Shown piece by piece: positions 1 to 12,223 of a stretch of DNA of 64,000 nt. The stretch covers positions 1,550,001 through 1,614,000 of the forward strand of contig JASPKZ010007432.1 of assembly GCA_030220185.1 (NCBI GenBank). Reading direction: 5' to 3'. Origin of the DNA: Diploptera punctata (lineage: Eukaryota; Arthropoda; Insecta; Blattodea; Blaberidae). Numbering within the stretch: the stretch's first letter is position 1; every line of letters begins with the position of its first letter. The notes beneath the pieces were generated by a model, which worked only from the letters and a program-made list of their open reading frames with translations, searched no databases and was not told the origin of the DNA. A program made the translations under genes and the position numbers.

Positions 1-1265
1 CAATAATTTCTTATTTATAAAATCATCTTACCTCTAATATAGTAATTATGGTCACACTTTTTATTCATTTGCAAACACTATACTAATGGCAAAATTACGA
101 TCATCGTTCGTTGATGTTGCATTGCATTACGTTTGAGTTCATTCAAGTTTATCAAATACACATTCCATGTAACATTATGATGAACGCTTGCAGAGTACAC
201 CACATGATGGCATTGGCTGTACATTGACAAGATCAAGCTTCAACAAATGCAAACGTAACGTCACATCGTTCAAATCACGTGACATTGACGATTTGGCATT
301 TCATTTATTTCCAGCTGACTGTTCTTGACCTTTCTGGAGCTAATAAATTACAATATTTTGATATTTTAATAATTATATCAACATGAGAGACCATATGCTT
401 ATTGAGTTTGTGCGATCGCACAAATTTGTATACAACAAAAATCACCCAGAACATAAAAATAAGGAAGAGAAACAAGCTATTTGGAAAGAAAGAGGAAACA
501 TTTTACAATTTAAGTACTGCCATAATATGTCTATTTACCATATTTCACCTTAACATATTTCCCTTCTTTAAATACAGTACATAAAAATGCAAATAAATCA
601 GTGAAAGTTCATCAAATAGCTGATTGTGAGCCTTTGCAGTTCTTGGTACTCACAACAGAGTGAGCTAGCAGTCATTAACATCAATGAATGTAGATCATGA
701 TACACCTATGCAAATTGTGCATTGTATCTTGCCCTCTCAATGCAACGCAACGTAACGCAATGCAACATCAATGATCGTTGATCGTAATCCCGACATTACA
801 GTACTACTATCAATAATTTCATACTTATAAAATCATCTTACCTCAAATGTAGTCATTATTATTTTAGTCACAGTTTTTATTAATTTTCAAACATTACACT
901 AACAGGGCTACTACCAATATTTACACTATTTATAAAATCAATTTACCTCAAATAGCTATAATAGTTATTATTTTGGTCACAGTTTTTATTAATTTCCAAA
1001 CACTATACTAATTGTACCACTACCAATATTTACATTATTTATGGCGAGACTAGATGAAGAAGAAGAATACAATCATCTCAAATATAGCAATTTTATTATT
1101 TTGGTCACAGATTTTATTCAGATTCGAAAACTTTAGCATTATTAATAGTACTTGTACCAATATTTACACTATTTATAAAATCACATTACCTCAAACATAG
1201 AATTATTATTTTGGTCACAGATTTGTTTTAATCCTTCAAACTACTGCAATAATTATTCTAGTTTG
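1..1265. repeat. Tandem repeat, about five units of roughly 120 bp, interrupted
   Basis: The block 'ttataaaatcatcttacctc' followed by 'ttttggtcacag', 'tttttatta' and 'caaacactatactaa' recurs near 10, 825, 930, 1070 and 1180. The first unit is split by a TIR element (86-796). Another copy is broken by a short insertion ending in GAAGAAGAAG near 1041-1068, which looks like a LINE 3' tail. No gene is visible. Confidence 0.7.
86..796. mobile_element. MITE-like element with terminal inverted repeats inside the tandem repeat
   Basis: The left end (ATTACGATCATCG at 94) and right end (CGATCATTGATG reversed, ending GATCGTAAT at 788) are inverted copies over about 40 bases with mismatches. TA lies on each side (84-85 and 797-798), and the interrupted tandem unit resumes in register. 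It has no coding capacity and is probably a non-autonomous Tc1/mariner-like element. The exact ends are uncertain. Confidence 0.55.
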
Positions 1266-1686
1266 GATAACATATAAAACTAAGCATGATAAGTAACACA
1301 TTAGAAGTGAAGAATCTTCAGATTAAAAAACAATAAACAATGCTTATATAAATAAATTGAAAATAGATAACATTAATGCCATCTATCTACCTACTGTGGA
1401 ACCTGAAGCACAAAAAGGGCTGTGGGTGGCAAGGGAATAACACACTCAAATAACAAGATTAAAAAAAAAATTCATAACACACTATCAGTTTGCTTCTACA
1501 AGCTGACACTCTTATAAACAAAGACCAGACTATAATCAAAGCTACATTTTTTTATTAGAAACCAAAAAGCTTATTTAGAGCTGTGATGGCGATTTTGAGT
1601 TTGTTTTAAAATTGAGAAAGCACGATTTTAGTAAATTTTAAGATTTTGCATGTTATAAATAGTTTCACGATTCCCTAATTGCTATC

Positions 1687-1687
<1 letters not shown>

Positions 1688-1754
<67 letters not shown>

Positions 1755-1779
1755 TATTATTATTATTATTATTATTAAT
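1688..1779. repeat. (AAT)n/(ATT)n microsatellite
   Basis: A run of AAT triplets turns directly into a run of ATT triplets, so the tract is itself a palindrome. Confidence 0.95.
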
Positions 1780-1834
1780 ATAGTTCTTATTTTGGGTAAG
1801 TTTAAAAAATGTGATAATATACAGACTTATTACT

Positions 1835-2135
1835 CTTGTGCGGAGCATGCCATAGTGTAGTTAGTTAAGGTAATATGCTACAAGCCAGAAAGTTGAGGGT
1901 CCAGTCAAGGTTTTAAACTAGCCTTAAAAATTCTGATGCCACCAAATCCCTGGGATCGAATCAGCCACTAATTGAAATGAGTACCTGATGTATATTCTGG
2001 GGGTAAAGATGATCAAGCAGGGCTGACAACCTGGCTGATATCTCATGCTGTCTCAAAAGGTGGGAGCTATAACCTCCTACTAACCCAAGGTTCTCCTAAG
2101 ACCTGTAGTGGGATCTCTTTATCTTTACTAGTCTG
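1835..2135 (+). mobile_element. tRNA-derived SINE, family S2
   Basis: Starts with an A-box-like TAGTTAGTTAAGGTAATATGC and a degraded B box. It continues with the shared body (a 'gatttttaaactggc'-like part, 'ctggggtcgattcagcctc', 'gtggtaccactttacc'). Other copies begin at 6540, 17030, 43890 and 48745. Confidence 0.7.
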
Positions 2136-3560
2136 GTGTACATATAATGTACAATGAGTTGCAATATTGATCGATCGGCATCTCAATTCTAGCTAAGTGA
2201 CATTTAGAATAGTTCCCAGAGAAGATCAAGTTTCTCATTGCATAAGCACGTATATTTTATGCTACTCTTATTTTTCAATCAATGTTGAAATGAATGTTAG
2301 GAATTTTAGTCAAACCAGCAAAGGATTCCCCTTCACTCAATACATGTAACACCCCTGTCACTCAATACATGTAACAAGAATATCAATGAATTTCACTTGT
2401 AAATTATATCTGTAAGCAGTGGTGGACCTGTCTAAACTGGCTGAAGGTCCACCATACTAGTCTTAAAATTAGTTTTCAAATTTATTAATTCATATAGAGC
2501 ATCAGCAAATTGAAGACTCAAACAAATGCCACTGGAATGGCCTAAACAGAGAGAGAAAAAGCTAATAATAATATTGTATTAAAACTGAAAATAATGTTTA
2601 TTCTACCATTATATGTGTTCTCAATATAACAACAATTAAAAACACAAACTTTTGGATTGACTTGTACAGTTATGTAAGAATTCGTTTCTTTGTGAAATTC
2701 AAAACACTGGACTTTTGGATCGACTCATCTGATTCTGCCAGGATCCATTCCATGCACTGATAGTTACACCAGCGACAAGACACATGAAAGGGAAGCAACA
2801 TATCCCCTTACCTCTTGCGTCACCTCCAAGCTGACAAATGAATATCCAGGGAGATCATAGAGAGAAAATGCACCTCCACACTTGTAAATTTTGCATATGC
2901 AAGACCTCCACACCAGAAATACAATCCTGATTCAGAATACCTGGGTATTTAAGAAACTTGTTAAAAATTAAGCACATTATTATCTATCAATACAACTATT
3001 CACTATCTTTTTAACTTAAATTTCTCTTAGGGATTCAGTGAACCATTGAATATATGGGCATGCCACCCCTGTCTCCAAGATAAAATATATTTAATCAGCA
3101 AAATATTTAAATTTAAACACTTATGAATGTTAATATCCATTTTGCTAATGGAGCAACTATGAAGCACATTATCAGAGATATTTGGAGCTAGGAGCTGGTG
3201 AAGGTAACTTAATTTATAATTAAGATAATAAAGAGTTTATGTAAAAGTTACCAAGCAGGAAGGTAAGCAGGTAAAGAGGAAGGAACTATGCTGTTTTATT
3301 GGGAGGAACTGAAAAATATTTTGCAAGATAGTAAAGTAGAACTATCTTCCTTTTAATTTGATGAATGATGGTGTGTGGAATCTGCTATTAGCTCAAAACT
3401 GAGAGAGTTGTTTTAATTGAAGAGAATAACTTTATTGTAATTATTACACTCTAAGATTTTTTTTTTATTTAGTGGCAAAATAACACATCTACCAATTTGA
3501 ATATCAGCACTGGATTTCATTGAATATATTTTACTTTCAATTTTTTTGTTTCAATTTAAA
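2136..3560. other. Intergenic stretch without recognisable gene
   Basis: AT-rich DNA. A short inverted pair (GGTGGACC/GGTCCACC) lies near 2423-2452. I see no coding region or complete element. Confidence 0.5.
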
Positions 3561-3614
3561 CATATCACTTATGCAGGATCTCAGATTTATTCCATTCTTA
3601 AAATATTTAAAAAG

Positions 3615-3725
3615 TGTATTCACGTAGACAACCCTTGAGAATACCAGACATAGTCTCTGGTGAAACGTCGGGGAACTACAAGCCTCACGACCACAGCCTA
3701 CAGCCCGAAAATCTTTTTCAAGATC
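3615..3725 (+). mobile_element. Solo 111-bp PLE-derived unit with hammerhead-like core
   Basis: It is flanked by a 12-bp duplication, ATATTTAAAAAG (3603-3614 and 3726-3737). The paralogous empty site at about 4380 has one copy of the target. It contains CUUGAGAAU, a hairpin ACCAGA/UCUGGU, and GAAAC followed by GUC: a hammerhead-like layout with an imperfect first core. The rest matches the arm of the fold-back at 12285-12510. Confidence 0.75.
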
Positions 3726-3839
3726 ATATTTAAAAAGCTTTGTTTTACTTGTGTTCTCTTTCACTATATGTCACTGCTAATCACAAAAAAAAATATGAAA
3801 AAAAATCAAAATATTAATAAATTACAATAGGAATCAACA

Positions 3840-4236
3840 TTATAAGATTGTTCTTAATAAATAAGGTAAATCTGGTACATCTTACCCCATAAATATTTGT
3901 GATTCATTTGATATGCTGTCCATATCATCAGGTTGTCTAGACTGTTGATTTTTATGTTGTCGGGACTGGATGTTGACTCCCACTCCATCTTTTAAATTAA
4001 ATCTTTTTCCCACGAAAAACAAAAATAGGATTATGAATTTTGAAATTCCCCGGGAAAAAGATTTGATTTACAAGTTCTTCGGTCAACCAAAAGATGGAGT
4101 AGAAGTTGACATCCAGGGACAACAACATAAAAATTAAAAGTCTGGACAGCTCATGATATGGACAGCATATCAAAACATATCAAATAAAACAAAAATATTT
4201 ATAAGTAAGATTTACCAGATTCACCTTATTTATTAT
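3840..4236. mobile_element. PLE-derived fold-back element (decayed)
   Basis: Inverted arms run from about 3840-4010 and 4040-4236. Each encodes the end of a PLE endonuclease (a reading like NRIMNFEIP) and ends in a GGACAGCATATC hairpin after CTGATGA (minus arm) or CTCATGA (plus arm). GAAA has become CAAA in both arms, so the ribozyme-like core is dead. Confidence 0.65.
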
Positions 4237-4579
4237 ACCAAAAATGTTTAATGTGAGTGATTAATAAATTATAACAATTCTTATGAAAACACATCTGCAC
4301 ACAAATGAGCAACAATGCTGGAGTAATTATAGAGTGCTGTAGCTTATGCAGGATTTCAGATTTATTCCATTCTTAAAATGTTTTAAAAGCTTTGTTTAAT
4401 TTTGTTCACTTTCACTGTATGTCACTGCTAACCACAACAAAAAAAAAAGATATGAGAATAAACCAAAGTATGTTTAATGTGAGAGGTTAATAAATAATTA
4501 TAACAATTTTTATGAAAACACATCTGCACACAAATGAACAACAAATGCTGGAGTAATTATAGCATAACGTAGCTTTAAA

Positions 4580-5450
4580 ACTTCATACTCCTTTCATATC
4601 TCTTAATAGAAGCTGAAACGACTTCCAGCAATTTAGCTACTAAAAGCAACGTGGGCTGTAACAATTATGATTCATAAAGTTGGACTTCTTGTTGTTAACT
4701 GCTCAAGACAACAGGCTAACATTTTATTTGATATGCATTTCATAACATAAATTTCATTATAATTTTTTCTCTACCTCGTAACAAATTAATGTGAACTGAA
4801 TACCCGTGTTTAAAATTATAGTGATATTCAATATGCAGAAGCTTACCTTGTTTGTATATTACCATTAATCAATTTTAGTTTTTATATCCTCCTTTGATTT
4901 TGTCTTTGAGATTATGATTTTTAATTTACTTCCAAGACTAAGTAAAAGTACTAAACTTATGTCTTGTTTTTGTATTCAGATAATTATATTTCAAAATCCT
5001 AACTCTACAATGCAATAAAATAGTTTATTTTCCTGAATGTAGTATCTATATATGATTAAGTATACTTATATGTTATAGGGCCTAATACCAATTTGATGCT
5101 AAAATCAGTAGTAGTAGTAGTATTCAAATGTTCTGAAGCTCTTGATTTGTCATCATTCGCTTGCGGGCTTCCCAATAATATTCAGCAATTTGGAATGGTG
5201 TTCCAATTATTTTCTGAAGATCAGCGCAGAACATCAAGTGATCCTTGTTCATTATCGTATTTGTATCCTTGATGCTAAAATCAAGTATTCCACATAATAA
5301 TATTTATAACCACAAAGATAATGTATAGTATTAGGCCTACTATTACTTATCATTTGATTTGTAATTACGTTATCTAAATAATATGCAGAAAATAGACCAC
5401 TTTCTGCAATAAATTTATTCCACACAAGAATTATGACAATGAAGATGGGA
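4580..5450. other. Intergenic stretch, nothing recognised
   Basis: AT-rich, with a short (AGT)n tract near 5108. I see no gene. Confidence 0.5.
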
Positions 5451-5454
5451 ATAA

Positions 5455-5720
5455 ATTTGTACAATATTATATTTGAAGAGAAAAATATATGCCTAAACTC
5501 AGATTTGAACCCAACATCTCTAGTTCTAGATACGAGCACTCTAATCCACTGAGATATTTAGTCATCTTTAAATGGAAATTTTTCTCTCTCTTATATAACC
5601 ACTGTGAACCCGAGGCAATGAATCTTTGTTTCTTATGCCATCTGGCAGCTTCTTCTCAAGAAGAATTAAATGGGATTTAACACTACTTTTGCAGCCTGTA
5701 AAGCTTTATTTTCAATGTTT
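5455..5720 (-). mobile_element. tRNA-derived SINE, family S1
   Basis: Read on the minus strand, the part near 5488-5560 resembles a tRNA head (A box around the GAGATA/TATCTC region, B box GGGTTCAAATC). The flanking signature 'tatttgaagagaaaaat' and the body ending 'tgggatttaacactac' recur in the copies near 18020, 37955 and 38215. Confidence 0.7.
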
Positions 5721-6540
5721 TTTAATCTTCTTTGCTGAAGAGAAAAATTTATTCCTAAACTGTACAACATTTCTCAACATTCATCTTATAACTATAAAAA
5801 GAATTAAAATGTATAGTTGGTACATTTTAAACTAAAAAGTTCTCAAAAGAGAGTGGAATCATAAATTCACATATTTTGAATTTAAGTAAGAAAATGTTGA
5901 TTTTTTCAATCTTTCTCATTTTCATAACTCATTTTGTAAGTTATAGAGCTGCCTAAAGATTATGGTTCAATAAAACAATTACCTGAAACTGTACATAAAC
6001 TACTCAACTACTAATCGTGTGTTGTTATAATATTCATACTGTGATTAAAATTAACATACATATTGTTATAATGGTTGGGTAGTTGGTTAGCATGGAATGT
6101 CAAGTAACTGATGGTGATGTTTGGTTACTTGCATTCAAGTATTTAGAAGGAAGATTTGAAAATATAATGAAGAATGGACAGAGAAGATGATCTTGGTTGT
6201 TATAAGGATAAAAACTATTCCTGTTTTTCTTATTAATGTGTATTTATGAATTGATGAATAAAAATTCTTATGCAGTATTTATGAAAGAAAACTTACCCAA
6301 ACTGGTATATGAAACTGAATACATATGAACTATGTGTACTTGAAATTCTGTAATCTTTATAGTCAGAATACGCTATTTACATAATTAACTTTTGATAAAC
6401 AATTAATGTTTTCCAGGATACAAAGAGAAAATGTTGTTTATTTATTCTAATTTAATACTTGAAAATACAATTTTATTCATATATTTAAAATTGAAGACAT
6501 TCAATAGAATACATAAAGAAAAAAAAATTGATAGTTCTGT
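5720..6540. other. Intergenic stretch, nothing recognised
   Basis: AT-rich; no reading frame with family resemblance. Confidence 0.5.
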
Positions 6541-6770
6541 AATAAGTGGAGGCATGCCAAAATGTAGTTAGTTAAGGCAATACACTATAAGCAGGAAGGT
6601 CAGGGGTTCAAATCCTAGTTGAGTCAGAATTTTTAAACTGGCTTAAACTTTCTGCCCTGGGATTAAATCAGCTTCTAATGTAAATGAGTACCAGGTGCTT
6701 CTTCTGTGGGTAAGGTGGCTTCCTACTACTCCAAGGTCCTCCTGAGGCCTGTAGAGGCATCAGTTTACTG
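6540..6770 (+). mobile_element. tRNA-derived SINE, family S2
   Basis: The A-box-like TAGTTAGTTAAGGCAATAC and B-box-like GGGTTCAAATCCTAG are followed by the shared S2 body ('gtcctcctgaggcctgtag'). Confidence 0.75.
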
Positions 6771-8055
6771 TTTTTTTTTCTGTTCCTTCGTATTCTTCTT
6801 CTGTAGGTACTACAACTTTTTAATGTAAAGTTTTGACTTTCTCCAAGTTTTCTCCATTTGTTACTATTCTGGATTATTGCTCTCCAGTTTACAACTCTTA
6901 ATTATTTAAATGGGGAAATAATGCACTATGTATGTCAGAACACACCACTGGTTATGATCTATAAGACCGCAGGTAGTAAACTAAAATGAATGGTATTTAT
7001 AACATGACTGACTACGTTTGTGTAGCAACATGTTTTTCTTGTGTTGTGACAACTAATGACATCTTTTGTTACTATGTCCTACATAATTAATTTTTATATT
7101 ACTACAAATGGTAGTGTTTTTATATTACAACAAATTAATCAATAGCATTACATTTAACATGACTTCAAAAAGAGAGTGTAGGTATCTGGGTGAAGACAAA
7201 TTACCAAACATCATCGCTGATTGGTTTTCTTATCTTCAAGAAATGTATATAAGTTAGCTATATTTAGTTTATGTTATGAAATTGATCTCAAGTTTTATAG
7301 ATTTTTTTTTCTTTAAACTTGTTTGAATAGATGTTATACCAACAGCTCGCATCCCAATTGAATAGGAGACAGTGATACCAAGTAAGGTAATGTTACCACT
7401 GACCAGTCTGTAACATGTATATTCTGTTATGTTGGCAATTCTACTTTCCCATGATTCATAGTTATCTTTTCAGGATCCATATTTTATATATGACAATTTT
7501 TAGGCTTCGATGTCAAATTCTAATTCATTTTCTCTGTATTTTTCATACTTTTTTTCTCATTAAGAATTATGTATCAGTGGCATACATTCAACCTCCTCTA
7601 CTCCAGCACAGGTTTAATCCATTTTTGGATTAAAATAAAATAATAAATTTCCCAAATTTAATTAAAATCTATTACGCATGATCATCAAAATTAAAATAGC
7701 TACACCACCATATGTGGTGAGCCATATTGCATTCAGTTTGATGAAGAGTTTTCAATTTGTTATCACTATTTTCCTAAAATCCCCAAGTTTTTCGTTATAT
7801 CATCTCTTCATCTCATTTTGGGTTGTCTATGAATTTAGTTAATAATGGAGCCCATTAAAAAGTTTTCTTCACTATTATGACATCAGTAGACATGTCCAAA
7901 CCACCTTCATTTTTTTTAGATTTGATAAAGTTTATTGTATTTTTAGTCTATATAATTCCATTTAGTTTGCTGTTAGTATTAATTCCCCATATATCAATTC
8001 AATCTTTTGTGGGTTCATAAATTTTCCTTACTTAATTTTTTTTTTAATACCTACA
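6770..8055. other. Intergenic stretch, little recognised
   Basis: Low-complexity AT-rich DNA. The part after 7770 may be older LINE sequence on the minus strand continuing into the fragment at 8060, but it is too decayed to place. Confidence 0.4.
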
Positions 8056-8059
8056 GCTT

Positions 8060-8240
8060 TTGTTTCATGAATTATTTTATGGCTCAAGTTTCACAACCAT
8101 AATTTACTACTGGTCTCATTATTGACCTATAAAGTTTCATTTTAGCTTGTTTTGATAATAATTTACTTCTAAACTGTGCAAAAGAGTGCTGTATGCCTTA
8201 TTTCCTAACTCTATTTTATGTTTTATCTCTTTTTCTATTG
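8060..8240 (-). pseudogene. LINE reverse transcriptase fragment (thumb region)
   Basis: The minus strand reads KMKLYRSIMRPVVNYGCET, which matches the 'LYKTIIRPVLLYGCETW' motif found after the RT core in many insect LINEs. A stop replaces the following Trp. Confidence 0.65.
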
Positions 8241-9330
8241 TATTAACACTTACTACTTAACTATATGAATAATAAGAATCAAATGAATCGTGAATTCTTA
8301 TCAATAGAACCTCAATGTTAAAAATTCCCAAATTTATTATATTAAAATATATGAATAATAATGCCTTAAATAGTGCATGGGTCAATAAATAAAAAAAAGG
8401 CTAGCCCAGCAGTTAATTGTAGCTTTCCTTCATATACCGAATCTGGTACCGGTACCTTAAAAAAATAATAGCAACAAAAAAATAAAGATCCTGATGTTAT
8501 AAATATTATGGCTACTCATTAACATATTCAGTTAAGAATTTGTTCTTAAATGCAGATGGAAGGACATCACGAATCCTATAAAAAGTTTTCATCACTCCTG
8601 CAAAGGTTGTAGTAATAATAATAAATAAGACTTTATAGTTTATTTTAGAACTGTACAAATTAAATGTATAAAAAGCTACAAGCAAAGAAACTTCTGCTAC
8701 CTGAAGATGCTACACTAATAATGATTCCTTAAATTACAAAACACTGAACAGTTTATACTAGTAACATTCTGACAGATTCCACTGTGATAAAAACATATAA
8801 TTTCATGTAATAAAAAGATAATCCACAAGTAAAATAATTATTTTTGTTTATTAGTTTGGAACAATATACAAGAATATATCACTCTGGAATTTCATATATG
8901 TTCCCAATTGGAAACTTATACCCCACTCAGATAGAAGATGAAATAAGAAAAATAACAGTTTGTCTATGTGTCTAATTGGCAAATAACTTGTGTCATAGTC
9001 TTATGATACCAATGAAGATCACTGACATCCAGCCTGGATAAGTTTGCTACTATCGTGTTGCAGCCAATGTGTGATGTAAATTGAAAACACTGAAGTGCTG
9101 TGTACATGTAGTCAATTCTTCAACGCTAATGGCAACTACACTATTACCTCTCTTTTACATTTTTCAAGGGACTATAGGAAAAGTGGTGTAAATTAGGGGA
9201 AAGTATAAATTGTGGGAAATGAGAAGGAGATAAAAAAAATTATCTCCATATTCTACAACTGTTCGAGAAGATGCAAGAAAAACCTGAATGAAATAATATA
9301 CAATATTAGCTAAATAATGTAATATGTATA
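8240..9330. other. Intergenic stretch, nothing recognised
   Basis: AT-rich. I see no gene or bounded element. Confidence 0.5.
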
Positions 9331-9334
9331 AATC

Positions 9335-9470
9335 ATATTTGAAGAGTCAAATTATACAATCAGATTGAGACTTGAACCCAGGACCTTTGGTTTTCTAGGC
9401 CAATGTCCTGGGTTCGAGTCCCAGTCTGAGCATATAATTTTTCTCTTCAAATATGATTTATCCAACACTG
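9335..9470. repeat. Head-to-head tRNA-like SINE palindrome (S1)
   Basis: An antisense B-box region (GACTTGAACCCAGGA near 9369) and a sense one (TCCTGGGTTCGAGTCCCAG near 9405) face each other. Both are flanked by the S1 signature 'aaatcatatttgaagag' in opposite directions. Arms are about 55 bp. Confidence 0.75.
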
Positions 9471-9768
9471 AGATGTATGAAATGAATAATAAAAACATTG
9501 AATATAATATTATTTTGAACTGTTTTAAACATAAAATGGCTTTCTTTCTCCATTTCAAAAATAAATAACAAGAAGAGTTACAAAAAATGTAACAAGTTGT
9601 CAGAAATTGCAGTTGCAAATGATAGATTTATCCAAATCAAACAATACACCAAAAAAAAAGAACAAAAATAAGTAATAAATAACAATAACTGGATAACTAA
9701 AAGAGTAAGCTTAGAGCAAAATAAACACACAAGGATCAACACCACTACATAAGCAGCGGTTAGAAGCA

Positions 9769-9787
9769 TATATATATATATATATAA
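9769..9787. repeat. (AT)n microsatellite
   Basis: Simple dinucleotide run. Confidence 0.9.
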
Positions 9788-9789
9788 TA

Positions 9790-10365
9790 ACGGGAAGAAA
9801 CTGTAAAAGAAAACAACAATTCTTTCATGGGAGGTTTAAAAAAAATTGTATTGACAAAGTAATACATGGATTGAATTCAGATGATGTTGCAATTGACTCT
9901 AAGCCAGCTTCATTGACTCAATGAACATGCCCTGCTCTTTATTGATTGCACAGAATGAAGATAATTAATCAAATAAATTGAATATCTCTGATCTTGAATG
10001 AATCAAATGAATGCTAGGTAGCACAAAGAGTACGAGCATGACCACACATTGCTTTGGCGAGAACAATTGTCATCACCAGTTCTATTATCTCCACATCTCC
10101 ATCTTTGATTTTTTACACTGAAGATCGACATGATATGATGTAAATAGCAGGATAATAAAATTGGAAACATGTAAAATAGAGCATTTTAATACATTGCAAA
10201 TATAAGAAAACCTTTACAACATGTTGTAAAATGTGAGAAAACATTAAATGCAGGAATGTAAAAGCGAGGTGATAATGGATGTATTTCTAATATATTTCAT
10301 TGCCATCAATCCAAATTTGGTTTGAACTGAAGTATCTCAGAACCAGAGATGAGCATGGTTATCAC
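9790..10365. other. Intergenic stretch, nothing recognised
   Basis: AT-rich with no family-like reading frame. Confidence 0.5.
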
Positions 10366-10367
10366 TA

Positions 10368-10540
10368 GAGCTGCTATTCATTTAACCTAATGGGTACTGT
10401 TATTGACACAGAGACTATGTTTGTAGAGGAAAGGACTGGTTTGGAATGGAATCTTACAGATACTTTCTTTCTTCTACAAACATAGTTGTTGCATTGTTAA
10501 CACCACTGAGCAGGTTAAAGGAATTGCAGCTCTAATAATC
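10368..10540. mobile_element. Short MITE with long inverted repeats
   Basis: The left arm (AGAGCTGCTATTCATTTAAC then GACTATGTTTGTAGA) is repeated inverted on the right (TCTACAAACATAGT then GGTTAAAGGAATTGCAGCTCT). The arms are about 75 bp and diverged. It has no coding capacity. Confidence 0.65.
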
Positions 10541-10592
10541 GCTAATCCACCAGGACTGACAGCAGCATTATTGTTATATAGAACTCCAAAGT

Positions 10593-11845
10593 TAAATTAA
10601 GCAATAGACTTTTAGAAATAATAGATGGGGAAATGAGTGAGGCCCAAGCGGGATTTAGACCAAACAGATCAACAATAGACAATATCTTTGTAATGAAACA
10701 AATCTTTGAGAAATGTCACGAATACAACATTAACTTATATAATATATTTGTTGATTACTCCCAAGCTTTTAATACTGTACATCGAAACAAAATAATTGAA
10801 AGTCTAAGTGAATATGAGATACCTCAAAAACTAATAAAATTAATAGCTTTAACCTTGATAGATACCAAAGTAAGATTAAAATGTAGCAACACACTCAGCA
10901 ATGCGATTGAAGTAAACTCTGGGGTCAAACAGGGAGATCCTTTATCTACGACATTATTCAGTATAGTAATGGATATAGTCTTAAAACAACTTGATCTAAG
11001 AGGAAATATTTCAACAAGACTAAAACAATGTCTTGCATATGCTGATGATGTAATAATAACAGCAAGAACAAAAAATTCCCTGCTGGAAACCTTTGACAAA
11101 TTGAAAAATGAAAGTATAAAATACGGGTTTGTAATCAATCTAAATAAAACAAAATATTTAAGATGTATGAGAAATAAAACAAATTTGACTGAAATAACTA
11201 TAAATAGTGACTGTATTGATCAAATTAACTCCTTTAAGTACCTAGGCACAATGCTAAACGATAATAATACTGTAGAAGAAGAAATCAAAACAAGAATATC
11301 GCAAGGGAATAAAGCATATTTTGCTAATTTCGATATATTCAAAAGCAAATTAATATAAAAAAATGTTAAATTCAAATTATATACAGCAATAATAAGGCCA
11401 ATCATATGTTATGGAGCTGAAACCTGGGTACTAAAAGAAGCAGATAAATTAAGACTATTAACATTTGAGAGGAAAATATTTAGAAGAGTGCTAGGTCCAG
11501 TAAAGGAAAATGGAACTTGGAGGTTAAGAAGGAATCACGAATTATACCTCAAGAATAATAAAGAAAATATAGTTAGTTTCATCAAATCCAAAAGATTACA
11601 ATGGTTTGGACATACACTAAGAATGCCAAAAGGAAGATTGCTGAATGATATTTTCAATTGGAAGCCACAGGGAACAAGACCAAGGGGAAGACCCAAGGAT
11701 CGATGGGAAGATGACGTAATTGAAGATTTGAGAGAGATGGGGATTTTTGATTTGAAATCTACTGCACAAGATAGGAAGAAGTGGCGTAAATTGGTTGAGA
11801 AGGCCAAGACATTCCACTGGAAGTCATAGAGCCTGACGAAGAAGA
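10593..11845 (+). pseudogene. 5'-truncated non-LTR retrotransposon with RT domain
   Basis: A 13-bp target duplication, AGAACTCCAAAGT (10580-10592 and 11846-11858), bounds the insertion. The reading frame contains RT landmarks: AQAGFRPNRST, FVDYSQAFNTVHR, SGVKQGDPLS, LAYADDVII and FKYLGTML, then YGAETWVL and a C-terminal GHTLRMPKGR...GRPKDRWEDDV. One TAA at 11356 breaks an otherwise continuous frame to 11827. The 3' end is a GAAGAAGAAG tail. It lacks the endonuclease and 5' half and lies about 200 bases beyond the host gene's stop, in the opposite orientation. Confidence 0.9.
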
Positions 11846-12052
11846 AGAACTCCAAAGTATAAATTAGCAGATTCTGTCATAATGTTAGAGATTTTTCACA
11901 GTACATGATTATAAGTAACATGGTGCTGTTATAATAAATGAATCTGTATGTCAGGATGGATTGGACATTACTTGCATTAAATATCTGAAAAATATTAAAA
12001 CTAAAACTAACCATAAATCTGAATTATAAAATCTGTGACCAAAATTCCCTGG

Positions 12053-12223
12053 TCAATCAACAATATCATCAAAATGTGGAAGGACAAGATCAAGCCAGTG
12101 TTCAATAGCTGGCAAGTTGACTCTGCTCCATGCAATCTCTTCATTCACATCCTTCATGGCTTCTTCCACATATGACACTGCAGTTCCCAACTTTCTGCTG
12201 TATTTGGCATAGAACTCGGACAC
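12053..12223 (-). CDS. Exon 16 and stop
   Basis: Encodes residues 891-946, from VSEFYAKYSRKLGTAVSYVE to WLDLVLPHFDDIVD, then TGA. It is the last family helix ('AxExVxxNIxW'). No hydrophobic C-terminal tail follows, so a GPI anchor is unlikely. I see no AATAAA in the 200 bases between the stop and the LINE at 11845. Confidence 0.85.
   Translation of the reverse strand: MSEFYAKYSRKLGTAVSYVEEAMKDVNEEIAWSRVNLPAIEHWLDLVLPHFDDIVD

Larger units (their letters stand above)
3566..4580. repeat. Tandem duplication whose first copy carries two insertions
   Basis: The string 'tatgcaggatctcagattta' and the following bases recur at about 4348. The block 'cacatctgcacacaaatga' occurs near 4288 and 4520. The downstream copy (about 4340-4580) is uninterrupted. 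The upstream copy contains a 111-bp insertion (3615-3725) and a fold-back (about 3840-4236), so the downstream copy is an empty site for both. Confidence 0.75.

Noticed and set aside
402..584. 60-codon frame inside the first MITE
   Set aside because: Low-complexity translation within a non-coding inverted-repeat element.
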